DNA from: Candidatus Mnemosynella bozhongmuii
GTDB taxonomy: Archaea; Halobacteriota; Archaeoglobi; Mnemosynellales; Mnemosynellaceae
Direction of reading: 5' to 3'
DNA: 22,294 bases
NCBI GenBank assembly: GCA_014361165.1
Contig: JACIWD010000128.1
Coordinates: forward strand, 1-22,294
In this document: piece by piece, positions 13,099 through 20,775 of the stretch
Layout of the letters: the number at the start of each line of letters is the position of its first letter
Numbering within the stretch: position 1 is the first letter of the stretch
The notes under the pieces: model-generated
What the model was told of the DNA's origin: nothing
Databases searched by the model: none
What the model saw: only the letters and a program-made list of their open reading frames with translations
Position numbers and translations under genes: made by a program

Positions 13099-15620
13099 GA
13101 GCATCTCCTCACAAACTCGTTAACACATTCAATCCATTTCTGAGCGTCAGAACTTGAGAGATTGGACATCTCAATTCTCTCTGACGGAATTCCACAGAGC
13201 TCAAGAAGCTCTTTCAGCTTCAGAACTTTCTCCTTTGCGGAGAGGTTCCCATCAATGTAATGGCACTCTCCCTCCCTGCAGCCCGTAACCATCACTCCCC
13301 TTGCTCCATGTTTGAAGGCAACGAGAATGTGATTTATCGAGACTCTTCCGCTGCAGGGGACTCTGATGATCTTCACCTTCGGAGAGTATTTCCTCTTGCT
13401 CAAGCCTGCGAGGTCAGCTGCATTGTAACTGCAGTGCTGACAGCAGAAAGCTATGATCGAATCAGGAGCCTCGGAGAGAATTCCTCTGATCTGAGCTTCA
13501 ATCTGCTCGTCCGTGAGACCTCTCAAAGCCATCGCATTGCTCGGACAGAGAGCTGAGCACTTTCCGCATGAATGGCAGCTCACCGCTTCAACTTTCAGCT
13601 CTCCGTTCTCCTCTCTCACAGCATCAAAATTGCAGAGCTCCATGCAGCTCCTGCAGAGAATGCAAATCGAGGGATCTATGAACCCTGTTGTCAGAGCAAC
13701 TGGCATCTCATCCTCTTTAAGAAATGTGCTTGCTCTGCTTGCAGCTGCATTGGCCTCGGCTATTGACTCCTGAATCGGTTTCGGTCCGCTGCATGTTCCT
13801 GCTATGTAAATCCCCTCCTGAACCGTATCAACAGGTTCGATCTTCGGATGAAGGGGATCAATGAAGCCATCCTCTCCCCTCTTCAGTCCAAGCTTCTTCG
13901 AAATCTCGAGAGTTCCCTCAGAGGGGTTCATGGAAACGCTCAGAACAACGAGATCAGAGTGAAGCTCCTTCACTTCACCTTCTAAGGTGTCCTCCACTTT
14001 AACAATGAGTTCATCGCCCTCGTCAATCACCTCTGCAACGTTACCTCTGATGAAATTCACTCCGAGCTCTCTCGTGCTCTTGTAATACTCTTCATACCAT
14101 CTTCCCGCAGCACGAATGTCCATGTAGCAGATGTTAACCTCAATCTCAGGATGCTCCTGTTTCAGAAGCCTTGCCTGTTTCAGAGCATACATGCAGCAGA
14201 TTTTCGAACAGTATGGGTTGTATCTCAGATCTCTAGATCCAACACACTGGATGAAGGTGACGCTTCTCGGAACTCTCCCATCCGAAGGCCTCACAACCCT
14301 TCCGCCTGTTGGTCCCTGAGAGCTCAGAAGTCTCTCAAACTGAAGCGCAGTTATAACATTCGGATGCTCCACGTTATATTCACTTCCGCTCATGTCTCTG
14401 AGCTCGTAGCCAGTTGCGATGATGATTGCTCCAACTGTCAGTTCGATGACCCTCTCTTCGTCCTCATCGATGATTGCATTGGCTTCGCAGACAGAAGAGC
14501 ACCCTCTGCACTCCGGCATCCTTCCATTCAGTCTCAAGCAGTTCTCGGGATCTCTGAGATGAGTTGGAGGGACTGCCTGTGGGAAGGGAACATAGATTGC
14601 TCCTCTTGCCCCGATCCTCTCATCGAACTCGCTCGGAACTCTAACTGGACAGACGTTGACGATCTCTATCGCTTCCTTCGGGCACTTCTTCACGCACTCG
14701 AAACATCCGACGCATCTCAAGCTGTCATACTCAGGATGTTCCTCGCCCTTCTGAAGAGCACCATATCCATTCTCTTCGCAGATCTTCACACATAACCCGC
14801 AGTTCACGCAGTTCTCAGAGTGAATACTTATACGATCAACAAGCTCGAAGCCATCTGGGACGAGAAGCTTCTCATAGTTTGATTTGGTGCATGCTCCGCA
14901 TCCCGTGCATCTGCTCTCATCCACATATCTCGGCTTCTTTCTGATCTTCACCCTGTACTCCCCAGGTCTTCCGCTGATCTCCTCCACTTCCGCATAGGTG
15001 AGGAGCACGATGTTCTTATTCTGTGCAACCTCGCTGAGCTTCGGGGAAATTGTGCACATGCTGCAGTCATCAGTTGGAAAGGTCTTGTCAAGCTTCACCA
15101 TCTTTCCGCCGATGCTCGGTTCTTTCTCAACGAGATAAACCCTGTGACCCTTCGATGCGAGCTCAAGAGAGGCCTGCATCCCTGCGATTCCTCCGCCAAT
15201 GACGAGAACATCTTTATTCACAGGAACCCTCGCTGTTTCAATCGGATGCAGATGCTTCGCCTTCTCAACTCCTCCTCTGATCAAAGCTATTGCCTTTTTT
15301 GTTGCCTCCTCTCCTTCGTGAACCCAGCTGCACTGCTCCCTTATGTTCACAAACTCCCAGAGGAAGGGATTGAGCTTCTCTCCTATGCAATCCCTGAAAA
15401 CATGAGCGTGATGAGATGGACTGCACGCTGCTATGACAACTCTTGAGAGCTCATCCTCCTCAATCTTCCTTTTTATCATCTCCTGACCTGCTTCAGAGCA
15501 GAGAAAAATGTAATCATAGACCTTTGCGCCCCATGAACTCACCGCTTCCTTTACTTTCTGAATGTCCACCTCTCCGGCTATGTTATTTCCGCAGTGGCAG
15601 ATGAAGACTCCGATGTTCAT
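13095..15620 (-). CDS. hdrA: HdrA-like flavoprotein with inserted dicluster ferredoxin and fused C-terminal MvhD domain
   Basis: The protein has 841 residues. The N-terminal HdrA domain (IGVFICHCGNNIAG) is followed by the FAD motif VIGGGIAGMQASLELA (140-155) and the HdrA signature TFPTDDCSMCTISPKL (Cys186/189). Cys238/241/244 begin the usual HdrA ferredoxin, but its fourth cysteine (Cys324, VCPVRVP) comes 79 residues later, after an insert with motifs 271/274/277/281 and 303/306/309/313. Further clusters are Cys361/371/374/378 and a C-terminal ferredoxin (653/656/659/663; 682/685/688/692). Residues 720-841 are MvhD-like (FCCQHC, PCSGR, GCREGECHY). HdrA bifurcates electrons through its flavin; MvhD normally receives them from a hydrogenase. 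The ATG at 15620 follows GAGGAGG; five extra residues upstream lack a ribosome site. Confidence 0.9.
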   Translation of the reverse strand: MNIGVFICHCGNNIAGEVDIQKVKEAVSSWGAKVYDYIFLCSEAGQEMIKRKIEEDELSRVVIAACSPSHHAHVFRDCIGEKLNPFLWEFVNIREQCSWVHEGEEATKKAIALIRGGVEKAKHLHPIETARVPVNKDVLVIGGGIAGMQASLELASKGHRVYLVEKEPSIGGKMVKLDKTFPTDDCSMCTISPKLSEVAQNKNIVLLTYAEVEEISGRPGEYRVKIRKKPRYVDESRCTGCGACTKSNYEKLLVPDGFELVDRISIHSENCVNCGLCVKICEENGYGALQKGEEHPEYDSLRCVGCFECVKKCPKEAIEIVNVCPVRVPSEFDERIGARGAIYVPFPQAVPPTHLRDPENCLRLNGRMPECRGCSSVCEANAIIDEDEERVIELTVGAIIIATGYELRDMSGSEYNVEHPNVITALQFERLLSSQGPTGGRVVRPSDGRVPRSVTFIQCVGSRDLRYNPYCSKICCMYALKQARLLKQEHPEIEVNICYMDIRAAGRWYEEYYKSTRELGVNFIRGNVAEVIDEGDELIVKVEDTLEGEVKELHSDLVVLSVSMNPSEGTLEISKKLGLKRGEDGFIDPLHPKIEPVDTVQEGIYIAGTCSGPKPIQESIAEANAAASRASTFLKEDEMPVALTTGFIDPSICILCRSCMELCNFDAVREENGELKVEAVSCHSCGKCSALCPSNAMALRGLTDEQIEAQIRGILSEAPDSIIAFCCQHCSYNAADLAGLSKRKYSPKVKIIRVPCSGRVSINHILVAFKHGARGVMVTGCREGECHYIDGNLSAKEKVLKLKELLELCGIPSERIEMSNLSSSDAQKWIECVNEFVRRCS

Positions 15621-15631
15621 GAAGTTCCTCC

Positions 15632-17293
15632 TCAAATCCTTATCTTCAGAGATCTTGCAAGAACCCTCTCTCCTCTGTAATCAGGAAGAATGATTGGAGA
15701 TCTCCTATCCTCCTTTATTCCTGCCTCATCCAGCATCTTGTTGAATCTCTCAACATGCTTCAGCGTGAGCTTTTTGAATGAGGTCTTCTTTGCATATCTC
15801 GCAGCTGAAATTCCAGCTCTCCTTCCAAAGACGTTGAAATCCAGTAGGCTGTTGCCCATGAGCCTGTTCTTTCCATGAACCCCTCCTGTAACCTCCCCTC
15901 CTGCGAAGAGTCCCTCTATTCCAGTCCACCCATTCTCATCTATCTCAACTCCACCATTCTGATAATGGAGAGTTGGAAAGACGAGAATCGGGTCTTTCGT
16001 CATGTCTATTCCGAATCGAGCAACAAGCCTCCAGATTGCTGAGAAGTGCTTTCTTATTGTCCCCTCTCCATGAATCTCATCTATCATCGGAGTGTCGAGC
16101 CAGACTCCGACCATTCCTGTTGGGGTTCTCACGCCCTTGCCTCTTTCGTAGCACTCTCTGATGATTGCAGCTGATTCAACATCTCTTGGTTCGAGAGGAT
16201 AGACAAAAGCTTCTCCTTCTGCATTAACCGGCATCGCTCCCATCCCCCTGACCTTCTCGGTTATGAGCTGACCAACGATGGCTTCTGGATACGCTGCACC
16301 AGTTGGATGATACTGAGCGGTCTCCATATCTCTGAGCTTTGCTCCAACCCTGTAAGCAAGAACCAGTCCGTCTGCAGTTGCTCCATAATGATTTGTGGTT
16401 GGATAGCCCTGAAGATGAAGTCTTCCAAAACCTCCAGTTGCTAAAATTGTTGCCTTGCTCCTGACCACGATATACTCATTTGTTTCAAGATTCATCAGAA
16501 GTGCTCCGCTTACAGCTCCGCTTTCATCTGTGAGAAGTTCAATAGCCGGAGAAAACTCAAGCACAGGAATTCCTATGTTTCTCGCCTCATCTCTAATGAC
16601 CCTCATGATCTCCATTCCAGTATAATCCTTTGCGCTGTGGAGCCTCTTTCTGCATGTTCCTCCTCCGGGATTCTCGATGAAATGACCTGTTTCATCCCTA
16701 TCATACATCACCCCGAGCTCCTCATGCCATCTGAGAATCAGTGGAGCGTCCATCACGAGAGCTCTCACCAGCTCGGGTTTGTTTGCAAAGTGACCGCCTC
16801 CGATGGTGTCGAGGAAGTGAAGAACAGGACTGTCATCCTCGCTGTCCGCACACTGAATTCCGCCCTCTGCCATCATGCTGTTTGCATCCCCGTGCCTGAG
16901 CTTCGTGGCTATGAGAATGTTCTCCGGAGGGATTCCCTCGTAATATGCGAAGAGTGCTGCAACAGTTCCCGCTCCTCCTCCTCCGATGATGAGGACATCA
17001 ACCTCATAGTCAGTACTGCTGAGATCTATTTCCTTTGGATCAACAAGAGGTCTTGCTTCAAGAATATCAGCAACCTCATGATAAACGAGATCTCCAGCAT
17101 TTGCTCCTACTCTAAGCCTTCTTCTCGAATCTTCTCTGTAATCAGGATGGAATTTCCTCAGAATTTCCTCCCTTTCTTCAGCACTCATCGGGGGAACAGA
17201 TGTTTTCAGCCTCTCCTCTCTCGTTTCTTCAACCTTCTCAATCGATTTTCTCATGTATTCGGGATATCCGCCTATGAGTTCCAAAATCCTCAC
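15632..17293 (-). CDS. Fumarate reductase/succinate dehydrogenase flavoprotein subunit (SdhA/TfrA type)
   Basis: The protein has 553 residues. After a 95-residue N-terminal extension comes the FAD motif LIIGGGGAGTVAAL (101-114). Substrate-site features of the fumarate reductase family follow: YHPTG (His329), LITEKVRG (Glu346), EPRDVES (Arg370), LHYQNGG (His443) and KNRLMGNSLLDF (Arg477). The residue that is the flavin-linking histidine in SdhA/FrdA appears to be Asn138 (NSMMAEGGI), so FAD is probably not covalently bound. The protein would reduce fumarate or oxidise succinate. No membrane-anchor gene is present, so a soluble, TfrA-like enzyme is likely. The gene stops just before the hdrA ribosome site. 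The extension has no recognised motif; it may dock to the Fe-S partners. Confidence 0.88.
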   Translation of the reverse strand: MRILELIGGYPEYMRKSIEKVEETREERLKTSVPPMSAEEREEILRKFHPDYREDSRRRLRVGANAGDLVYHEVADILEARPLVDPKEIDLSSTDYEVDVLIIGGGGAGTVAALFAYYEGIPPENILIATKLRHGDANSMMAEGGIQCADSEDDSPVLHFLDTIGGGHFANKPELVRALVMDAPLILRWHEELGVMYDRDETGHFIENPGGGTCRKRLHSAKDYTGMEIMRVIRDEARNIGIPVLEFSPAIELLTDESGAVSGALLMNLETNEYIVVRSKATILATGGFGRLHLQGYPTTNHYGATADGLVLAYRVGAKLRDMETAQYHPTGAAYPEAIVGQLITEKVRGMGAMPVNAEGEAFVYPLEPRDVESAAIIRECYERGKGVRTPTGMVGVWLDTPMIDEIHGEGTIRKHFSAIWRLVARFGIDMTKDPILVFPTLHYQNGGVEIDENGWTGIEGLFAGGEVTGGVHGKNRLMGNSLLDFNVFGRRAGISAARYAKKTSFKKLTLKHVERFNKMLDEAGIKEDRRSPIILPDYRGERVLARSLKIRI

Positions 17294-17295
17294 CT

Positions 17296-17976
17296 CTAAA
17301 CCTTAATTTCTCTCGAATAATACATTTTCTTCAGTTTCTCCTTCTCCATCCTCATGAACTCCTCAATCTCACTGTCGTAAAATCCTTTTTCAATTTCCTC
17401 AAGCCTCCTTTTCAGAGATTCAGAGTGCTTCGCAAGATACTTTCCATAGAGTCTTCTGACGAGCTGAGCGACGTGATAGTGCTTGATTTCAGCAGGACAT
17501 CTCGCTGCACAGAGGCCGCACTGAATGCAATCAAAGGAAATTTCAGCAGCTCTTTCAATGTCCCCCCTCTTCACAGCCTGAATGAACTCCATGACCTCTA
17601 TATCCTGAGGGCAGGTTTTCGTGCAGGTGTTGCACCCAACGCATCTTGCAACCTCTGGATAAAGAGATAGAACAACCTCCCCAAGAGGTTTCAGCTTCTC
17701 GATATCGTATCTTGCCTTTGGAGCTGGAACAAAGGGAAGCTGAACAAGATACATTCCATCCTCAACAATCGTCTGGCAGGCTAAAGCAGTATAGAGTTTG
17801 TAATCCCCTTCCTTTCTGTATAGGGTTCCGCACGCTCCGCAGAATCCGCCCCTGCATCCACATCCTCGAATGAAGCGATAACCGGCATATTCCATTGCCT
17901 TCATTATTGTGAGACCTGCAGGAACTCTGTATTCCTTCCCCATGACGTATATTCGGACTGTTCCCTCCTCACCCAT
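17296..17976 (-). CDS. SdhB/TfrB-type iron-sulfur subunit: [2Fe-2S] plus two [4Fe-4S] motifs
   Basis: The protein has 226 residues. The N-terminal plant-type ferredoxin domain has CRGGFCGAC (Cys41/46/49) and Cys67 as [2Fe-2S] ligands. The helical domain carries Cys112/115/118/122 and Cys150/153/156/160. This is the layout of SdhB and of the N-terminal part of the methanogen thiol:fumarate reductase subunit TfrB. It would pass electrons between the SdhA-like flavin and the Hdr subunits. The last 45 residues are a charged helix. The start is ATG 17976, six bases after GAGGTG; a GTG at 17985 is less likely. It overlaps the upstream HdrB-like stop by eight bases. Two motifs of the CxxCxxCxxxCP type suggest cubane clusters at both helical-domain sites, unlike SdhB, which has a 3Fe-4S. 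Confidence 0.88.
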   Translation of the reverse strand: MGEEGTVRIYVMGKEYRVPAGLTIMKAMEYAGYRFIRGCGCRGGFCGACGTLYRKEGDYKLYTALACQTIVEDGMYLVQLPFVPAPKARYDIEKLKPLGEVVLSLYPEVARCVGCNTCTKTCPQDIEVMEFIQAVKRGDIERAAEISFDCIQCGLCAARCPAEIKHYHVAQLVRRLYGKYLAKHSESLKRRLEEIEKGFYDSEIEEFMRMEKEKLKKMYYSREIKV

Positions 17977-18832
17977 CAAGAACACCTCTTTCCTTTAAAA
18001 GCGGTATTGGATCAACAAAATGCTTCTCGAAGAGACATGAGTCTTCATTTCCGAAGGCGAGAGCAAGAAGCTGTGTGAAATAGAGCACGGGAATTCTTTC
18101 AGAGCTCAGATACTTCTGTCTCTTATCCAGATTGAACTCGCAGAGCGGACATGCAACGGCTATGATGTCTGCTCCCTTCCTCCTTGCCGCAGAAATTATC
18201 TCGCTGATTCTTGAGACAACAATTTCCTTTCTATCAACAGTGTGATATGAGCCGCAGCAGTATCTGAGCCTTGAATCATGAATGATTTCTGCTCCGGTTG
18301 CCCTGAGAATTTCCTCCATTATTCTCGGTCTTTCAGGATTGTCTATTGCAATATCTCTGGGTCTAAGAAGAAGGCAGCCATAATAAGGGGCTACTCGGAG
18401 AGAATCAAGAGGCTTCACAACCCTTCTCTCGATTTCCTCGACCCCTATTTTGAGGAGAAGCTGAAGGGAGTGAAGGATTTCAACTCCTCCGCTGTAATCC
18501 GGTTCCTCGTCCATGAATTCATTGATGTTCTTCAGAGCTTCTGAGTCTCTTCTCACCATTTCATTTGCCTGCTTCAGAGTGTTGTAGCACATTGCACAGT
18601 TGGTGACAAGCTCTCTCACTCCACTTGCTTCAGCTCGAGTAAGATTTCTGACAGCTGCTAGGTTCTGCATGAGATTATCTGTCGAGAGCCCATGAACTGT
18701 TCCGCAGCAGACCCAGCTGAACTTCTCAACAAGCTCATACCCGAGAGCTCTGAAAACCTCGGATGAGCTCATCTCGAAGTGCTTCGCTGTGCTCAGATGC
18801 GTGCATCCGGGAAAATAAGCAATTTCCTTCAT
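17969..18832 (-). CDS. hdrB: HdrB-like CCG-domain subunit
   Basis: The protein has 287 residues with two full CCG domains: Cys10, 42-43, 79/82 and Cys153, 192-193, 228/231. The spacing is very close to HdrB of methanogens, where these residues hold two non-cubane [4Fe-4S] clusters that reduce the CoM-S-S-CoB heterodisulfide. This protein could act on that or another thiol/disulfide pair. In methanogen TfrB the same domain is fused to the SdhB-like part; here it is a separate gene directly upstream of it, with coding overlap. It overlaps the HdrC-like gene by four bases. The ATG start at 18832 is supported by the family N-terminus (IAYFPGCT). Whether the organism makes CoM and CoB cannot be seen. 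Confidence 0.9.
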   Translation of the reverse strand: MKEIAYFPGCTHLSTAKHFEMSSSEVFRALGYELVEKFSWVCCGTVHGLSTDNLMQNLAAVRNLTRAEASGVRELVTNCAMCYNTLKQANEMVRRDSEALKNINEFMDEEPDYSGGVEILHSLQLLLKIGVEEIERRVVKPLDSLRVAPYYGCLLLRPRDIAIDNPERPRIMEEILRATGAEIIHDSRLRYCCGSYHTVDRKEIVVSRISEIISAARRKGADIIAVACPLCEFNLDKRQKYLSSERIPVLYFTQLLALAFGNEDSCLFEKHFVDPIPLLKERGVLDG

Positions 18833-19209
18833 CCTGTCATCTTCCTGAAACAGCTTATAAGAGCGATCTGGGGGAGCTCCATGAGCTCCTCAGAAGGAAT
18901 CTCAGATATGCGAATTGCATCATGCTTCCTCCTCAATCTCATCTGACGGAGAGCTTCCATGATTCTGCTAACGTCAATCTCATTCGGACATCTCACGGAA
19001 CAGGTGAAGCAGGCGGCACAGACCCAAGGACTCTGAGAATTCAGAACCTCCTCGTGACCCTCGATAATCATTCTGATAACCTCTCGAGGGTTAAGATCCA
19101 TGAAATCAACAGAAGGACATCCAGCAGAACATTTTCCGCACTGGTAGCAGGAATAGAGATTCTCTCCACTTATCTCCATGACCTTTTGAAGGAGTTCCCT
19201 CTTCTTCAC
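18829..19209 (-). CDS. hdrC: HdrC-like ferredoxin subunit
   Basis: The protein has 126 residues with two [4Fe-4S] motifs, Cys21/24/27/31 (CYQCGKCSAGCP) and Cys64/67/70/74 (CAACFTCSVRCP), spaced as in HdrC. It would carry electrons between HdrA and HdrB. It is the first gene of the six-gene redox operon. I use the GTG at 19209, preceded by GGCGGAG, though the site lies close to the codon; an ATG ten codons in, preceded by AAGGT, would also leave both cluster motifs intact. The last four bases overlap the HdrB-like start (ATGA). The C-terminus after the second motif (about 50 residues) is helical and charged, as usual for the family. Confidence 0.9.
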   Translation of the reverse strand: MKKRELLQKVMEISGENLYSCYQCGKCSAGCPSVDFMDLNPREVIRMIIEGHEEVLNSQSPWVCAACFTCSVRCPNEIDVSRIMEALRQMRLRRKHDAIRISEIPSEELMELPQIALISCFRKMTG

Positions 19210-19243
19210 CTCTCCGCCTCCAGAGGCTCGGTGTTTGAGGCAC

Positions 19244-19250
19244 TATTTAA
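19244..19250 (-). promoter_or_regulatory. TATA box of the Hdr/fumarate-reductase operon
   Basis: On the minus strand this is TTAAATA within AAAATTAAATAGTG. It lies some 38 bases before the GTG start, giving a leader of roughly ten to fifteen bases. It is the only good promoter seen before the six genes, which supports a single transcript down to 11155. Confidence 0.55.
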
Positions 19251-19276
19251 TTTTTAGCCACTAACTTCTTAAAATC

Positions 19277-19284
19277 TTTATACT
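19277..19284 (+). promoter_or_regulatory. Likely TATA box of the fumarase operon
   Basis: TTTATACT lies in the 157-base divergent region. Transcription would start near 19305, leaving a leader of about 60 bases before the fumarase ATG. No clear operator or riboswitch is seen in that leader. The two divergent TATA boxes are about 33 bases apart, so one regulator could affect both operons. Confidence 0.45.
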
Positions 19285-19366
19285 CTTTTGTGCTGATTGT
19301 AATTCCATGAATTTTAAGTGAGAAACCTTTTTCAGAGAGTATGCAAGATATCTTCCTGGGGATTTT

Positions 19367-20185
19367 ATGGAACGAGAGGATTTAATAGAGACAATCATCC
19401 ATCTTTTTCGCAAGGCTGAAACTTCGCTCGGAGATGACGTTAAGGAGCTTCTGAGAAGAGCTCTTGAAGATGAGGAAGATGAGGTTGCGAGAAGAAATCT
19501 TGAGACAATTATAAAGAGCGCTGAACTTGCTGAGGAGAGAGGAGTTCCAGTATGTCAGGATACAGGAATTCCCGTGATTTTCATTGAGCTCGGAAGAGAG
19601 TTCTCTCTCGAGTTCAACTTGAGGGAGGCTATCGAGGAGGGTGTCAGAAGAGCCACGGAAGAGGTTCCCCTGAGACCAAATGTGGTTCATCCTCTTACCA
19701 GAAAGAACTCGGGAGATAACACGGGAATGAACATGCCACAGCTTCATATTGAGCTCGTGGAAGGAGATGAGATGAGGATTACTGTCCTTCCAAAGGGTGC
19801 TGGAAGCGAGAACGTATCGAAGCTCAGAATGATGCTTCCCTCTGAGTTCAGCAGAATTGAGAGTTTCATACTTGAGAGCGTTGCCGAAGCCATGGGGAAG
19901 CCATGTCCCCCAATCTTCCTGGGAGTTGGCATAGGAGGGAGTTTTGATGGAGCTGCGAAGCTTGCAAAGAAGGCTCTCCTCAGGGATGCGAGAGAGATGA
20001 GCGAAGAGGAGATGAGAATCAGAGATATGATAAATGAGCTCGGAATAGGTCCTATGGGTCTCGGAGGAAAAACCACTGCCCTCGGGGTTTATATTGAGAT
20101 GGCTCACTGTCATACCGCTTCGCTTCCTGTTGCCCTGAACTTTCAATGCTGGGCCCACAGAAAGGCATCTACAATCCTGAGGTGA
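19367..20185 (+). CDS. fumA: Class I fumarate hydratase, alpha subunit
   Basis: The alpha subunit, with the beta subunit, interconverts fumarate and L-malate using a [4Fe-4S] cluster. The protein has 272 residues, as in other archaeal two-subunit enzymes. Cluster cysteines are in PVCQDTGIP (Cys63), GKPCPPIFLGVGIGG and FQCWAHRKA. Other family segments are RKNSGDNTGMNMPQLHIEL and GIGPMGLGGKTTALGVYIEMAHCHTASLPVAL. Two-subunit tartrate dehydratase is a relative, but the neighbouring fumarate-reductase genes favour fumarase. The ATG at 19367 follows GGGGATTTT, a mediocre ribosome site, and no better in-frame start is seen upstream. It is transcribed divergently from the Hdr/fumarate-reductase operon, which links it to C4-dicarboxylate metabolism. 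The symbol for separate subunits varies between annotations. Confidence 0.9.
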   Translation: MEREDLIETIIHLFRKAETSLGDDVKELLRRALEDEEDEVARRNLETIIKSAELAEERGVPVCQDTGIPVIFIELGREFSLEFNLREAIEEGVRRATEEVPLRPNVVHPLTRKNSGDNTGMNMPQLHIELVEGDEMRITVLPKGAGSENVSKLRMMLPSEFSRIESFILESVAEAMGKPCPPIFLGVGIGGSFDGAAKLAKKALLRDAREMSEEEMRIRDMINELGIGPMGLGGKTTALGVYIEMAHCHTASLPVALNFQCWAHRKASTILR

Positions 20186-20189
20186 TGAG

Positions 20190-20771
20190 ATGGAGCTGAG
20201 AGCACCTCTCAGAAAAGAGGATGTTCTGAAGCTTAGAGCGGGAGATGTGATTTACCTCTCGGGAGAGGTGATAACGGCAAGAGACCGAGCAAACCACAGG
20301 CTTCTTGAGGTGCTGAGAAGAGGTGAGAGACCTCCGGTCGAGCTGAACGGTGCTGTAATCTACCACTGCGGTCCAGTGGCAAAGAGAGAGGGAGATAAAT
20401 GGAGAATTCTGGCAGCCGGACCAACGACCTCAGCGAGGTTGAATGAAGTGACAGAAAAGCTTCTTGAACATGTTGAAATCATTGGTCTCATGGGAAAGGG
20501 AGGCATGAGCTCAGGAGTTCAGGAAAAGCTCAGGGGAAAGGGAATCTATCTTGCCTATCCCGGTGGTGCAAGCACTCTTGCATCGGAGAGAATTCTGGAG
20601 GTCAAAGATGTTTACTGGGAAGATCTCGGAATGCCGGAAGCAATATGGGTTCTGAGAATCGAGAGATTCGGGCCTCTGGTTGTTGGAATAGATGCTCACG
20701 GAAGGAGTATTTATGAGGAGGTCGAGAGAGAGGTGAGAAAGAATCTTGAGAGAATAATTGGAAGGAGGTGA
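20190..20771 (+). CDS. fumB: Class I fumarate hydratase, beta subunit
   Basis: The protein has 193 residues and corresponds to the C-terminal domain of single-chain class I fumarases. Visible motifs are SGEVITARDRANHRL (substrate loop), VIYHCGPVA, AAGPTTSARLN, LMGKGGMSS and the family end DLGMPEAIWVLRIERFGPL. It starts five bases after the alpha stop, with GAGGTGATGAG before the ATG, so the two subunits are co-translated. The last codons contain the GGAGGTGA ribosome site of the following DsrE-like gene. The catalytic site forms between alpha and beta subunits; all segments I know from the family are present, so I expect an active enzyme. Confidence 0.9.
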   Translation: MELRAPLRKEDVLKLRAGDVIYLSGEVITARDRANHRLLEVLRRGERPPVELNGAVIYHCGPVAKREGDKWRILAAGPTTSARLNEVTEKLLEHVEIIGLMGKGGMSSGVQEKLRGKGIYLAYPGGASTLASERILEVKDVYWEDLGMPEAIWVLRIERFGPLVVGIDAHGRSIYEEVEREVRKNLERIIGRR

Positions 20772-20775
20772 GATT

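Noticed and set aside
14151..14795. A 214-codon plus-strand open frame across hdrA
   Set aside because: It is opposite the well-supported HdrA frame and has no recognisable domain or ribosome site.
16637..17299. A 220-codon plus-strand open frame across the SdhA-like gene
   Set aside because: It has random-looking composition and lies opposite a firm gene.
19216..19227. Inverted repeat GCCTCCAGAGGC near the start of the Hdr operon
   Set aside because: The arms are only five bases and include the ribosome-site region; too short to call an operator or attenuator.
19341..19385. Small upstream frame ATGCAAGAT... overlapping the fumarase start
   Set aside because: It has about 14 codons, a weak ribosome site and no conservation evidence; it could be a chance frame.
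19382..20158. A long minus-strand open frame opposite the fumarase alpha gene
   Set aside because: Its protein has no family features and the plus-strand fumarase motifs are clear, so it is an antisense shadow.
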